A stretch of 64,000 nucleotides of DNA from NCBI RefSeq assembly GCF_900107995.1, contig NZ_FNUM01000006.1:1-64000 (forward strand), read 5' to 3'. Positions 63,158 to 64,000 of this stretch are shown piece by piece. The number at the start of each line of letters is the position of its first letter. Positions within the stretch are counted from its first letter, which is position 1. The position numbers and the translations under genes were made by a program. The notes below the pieces were generated by a model, which saw only the letters and a list, made by a program, of their open reading frames with translations, ran no database searches and had not been told where the DNA came from. Source of the stretch: Alcanivorax sp. DSM 26293. GTDB taxonomy: Bacteria; Pseudomonadota; Gammaproteobacteria; Pseudomonadales; Alcanivoracaceae.

Positions 63158-64000
63158 TCACTCATCCATCGATGCCAGCTGGGCATAGTATTCCGGCGCC
63201 AGATCATCAAAACGCGAAAATTGCCCCTGGAAGGCCAGCCGGACCGTGCCGATAGGGCCGTTACGCTGCTTGCCGATGATCACCTCGGCAACACCTTTTT
63301 CGTTGGTGTCCTTGTTATACACCTCGTCCCGGTACAGGAACGTAATCAAGTCAGCATCCTGTTCGATCGCCCCGGATTCCCGCAAATCCGACATTACCGG
63401 CCGCTTGTTGGGGCGCTGTTCAAGGGAGCGGTTAAGCTGCGACAGCGCCAGTACCGGACAATTCAGCTCCTTGGCCAGGCCTTTCAGCGAGCGGGAGATC
63501 TCGGAGATTTCATTTACCCGGTTATCCACCCCCGGCACCTGCATCAGCTGCAGGTAATCCACCATGATCGCCCCCAGTTCGCCACCGCATTCGCGGGCAA
63601 CCCGGCGGGCCCGAGCGCGCATTTCCAGCGGGCTGAGCGCGGGCGTGTCATCGATAAAGAACTTTTGCTCACTGAGCATATGAATGGCAGAGGTAATCCG
63701 CGGCCAGTCATCCTTTTCCAGCTGACCGGAACGAATGGATGTCTGGTTAATGCGGCCCAGGGACGCCAGCATCCGCATGACGATGGAATCGGCGGGCATC
63801 TCCATGGAGAACACCAGCACCGGCTTCCCCGCCTTGATCGCCACGTTTTCACACAGGTTCATGGCAAAGGTGGTCTTACCCATGGAAGGACGACCGGCGA
63901 TCACGATCATGTCCGAGGGCTGCAAGCCACCGGTCATCTTGTCCAGTTCGTCAAACCCGGTCGTCACCCCGGTGATGGCACTCTTGTTCTTGTAGAGCTC
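63158..64000 (-). CDS. dnaB: replicative DNA helicase DnaB, C-terminal part (window edge)
   Basis: About 280 residues of the RecA-like helicase domain are visible. TTGFDELDKMTGGLQPSDMIVIAG leads into Walker A GRPSMGKTTFAMN; then EMRARARRVARE, IMVDYLQLMQVPG (Walker B), LALSQLNRSLEQRPNKRPVMSDLRESGAIEQDADLI in parts, and the final VRLAFQGQFSRFDDL. The reading frame stays open to base 64000, so the N-terminal domain lies outside. Next to alr, as usual. Confidence 0.95.
   Translation of the reverse strand, partial: ELYKNKSAITGVTTGFDELDKMTGGLQPSDMIVIAGRPSMGKTTFAMNLCENVAIKAGKPVLVFSMEMPADSIVMRMLASLGRINQTSIRSGQLEKDDWPRITSAIHMLSEQKFFIDDTPALSPLEMRARARRVARECGGELGAIMVDYLQLMQVPGVDNRVNEISEISRSLKGLAKELNCPVLALSQLNRSLEQRPNKRPVMSDLRESGAIEQDADLITFLYRDEVYNKDTNEKGVAEVIIGKQRNGPIGTVRLAFQGQFSRFDDLAPEYYAQLASMDE

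Overview
The window looks like chromosome of a marine, salt-adapted gammaproteobacterium, probably Alcanivorax-like (Oceanospirillales/Pseudomonadales). Pointers are the GC-rich coding style, ectR-ectABC ectoine synthesis, a Halomonas-type teaABCD ectoine TRAP transporter, a CrbS/CrbR (MxtR/ErdR) acetate switch, the glyA-nrdR-ribD-ribE-ribBX-ribH-nusB-thiL-pgpA backbone, and Pseudomonas-like REP palindromes. The genus is inference; no rRNA gene is present to anchor it.

Layout. 1-2042: end of an IS5-family element that cuts into a small integron cassette array (three attC sites, no integrase seen), all on the minus strand. 2526-9467: an animal-type haem peroxidase/alpha-dioxygenase homologue, a large MalT-like LuxR regulator, and folE2. 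9639-13907: a TPR membrane protein, then ectR-ectA-ectB-ectC. 14075-26878: acetate module: DcaP-like porin divergent from acs, crbR convergent with crbS, a small membrane protein, a 3'-5' exonuclease, a CBS/DUF294 signalling protein and a two-subunit Na+/solute symporter. 27169-34028: MBL-fold protein, dusC, teaABCD and a porin. 34540-39025: xseB-ispA-dxs and a diguanylate cyclase. 39204-47514: the riboflavin/one-carbon backbone on the minus strand. 47768-51605: ettA, a PilZ protein, an ECF sigma factor with zinc-finger anti-sigma, and a DoxX protein. 51695-60221: pstSCAB divergent from arsM, a 45-residue ORF, a fused VTT/FAD disulfide reductase and DUF547, bracketed by two paralogous small membrane proteins. 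60380-64000: radA, alr, dnaB (partial).

Two patterns stand out. First, the string GTAAC-N15-GCATC occurs at exactly the same spacing upstream of doxX, arsM and the small ORF/VTT-reductase operon, all close to the ECF sigma gene. I infer an ECF regulon tying together an arsenic-methylation or thiol-redox module. Second, at least seven intergenic elements are bounded by inverted arrays of 7-bp units. Two lie 42 kb apart, are both 160 bp long and have matching ends. One carries a four-helix-bundle (23S rRNA IVP/Avd-like) gene inside the glyA-nrdR gap. The elements often supply the stop codons of flanking genes. This looks like a dispersed element family, possibly with the IVP-like gene as cargo or helper.

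No tRNA, rRNA, CRISPR array or phage was seen. All calls come from reading the sequence and from memory of families; no database search was possible.
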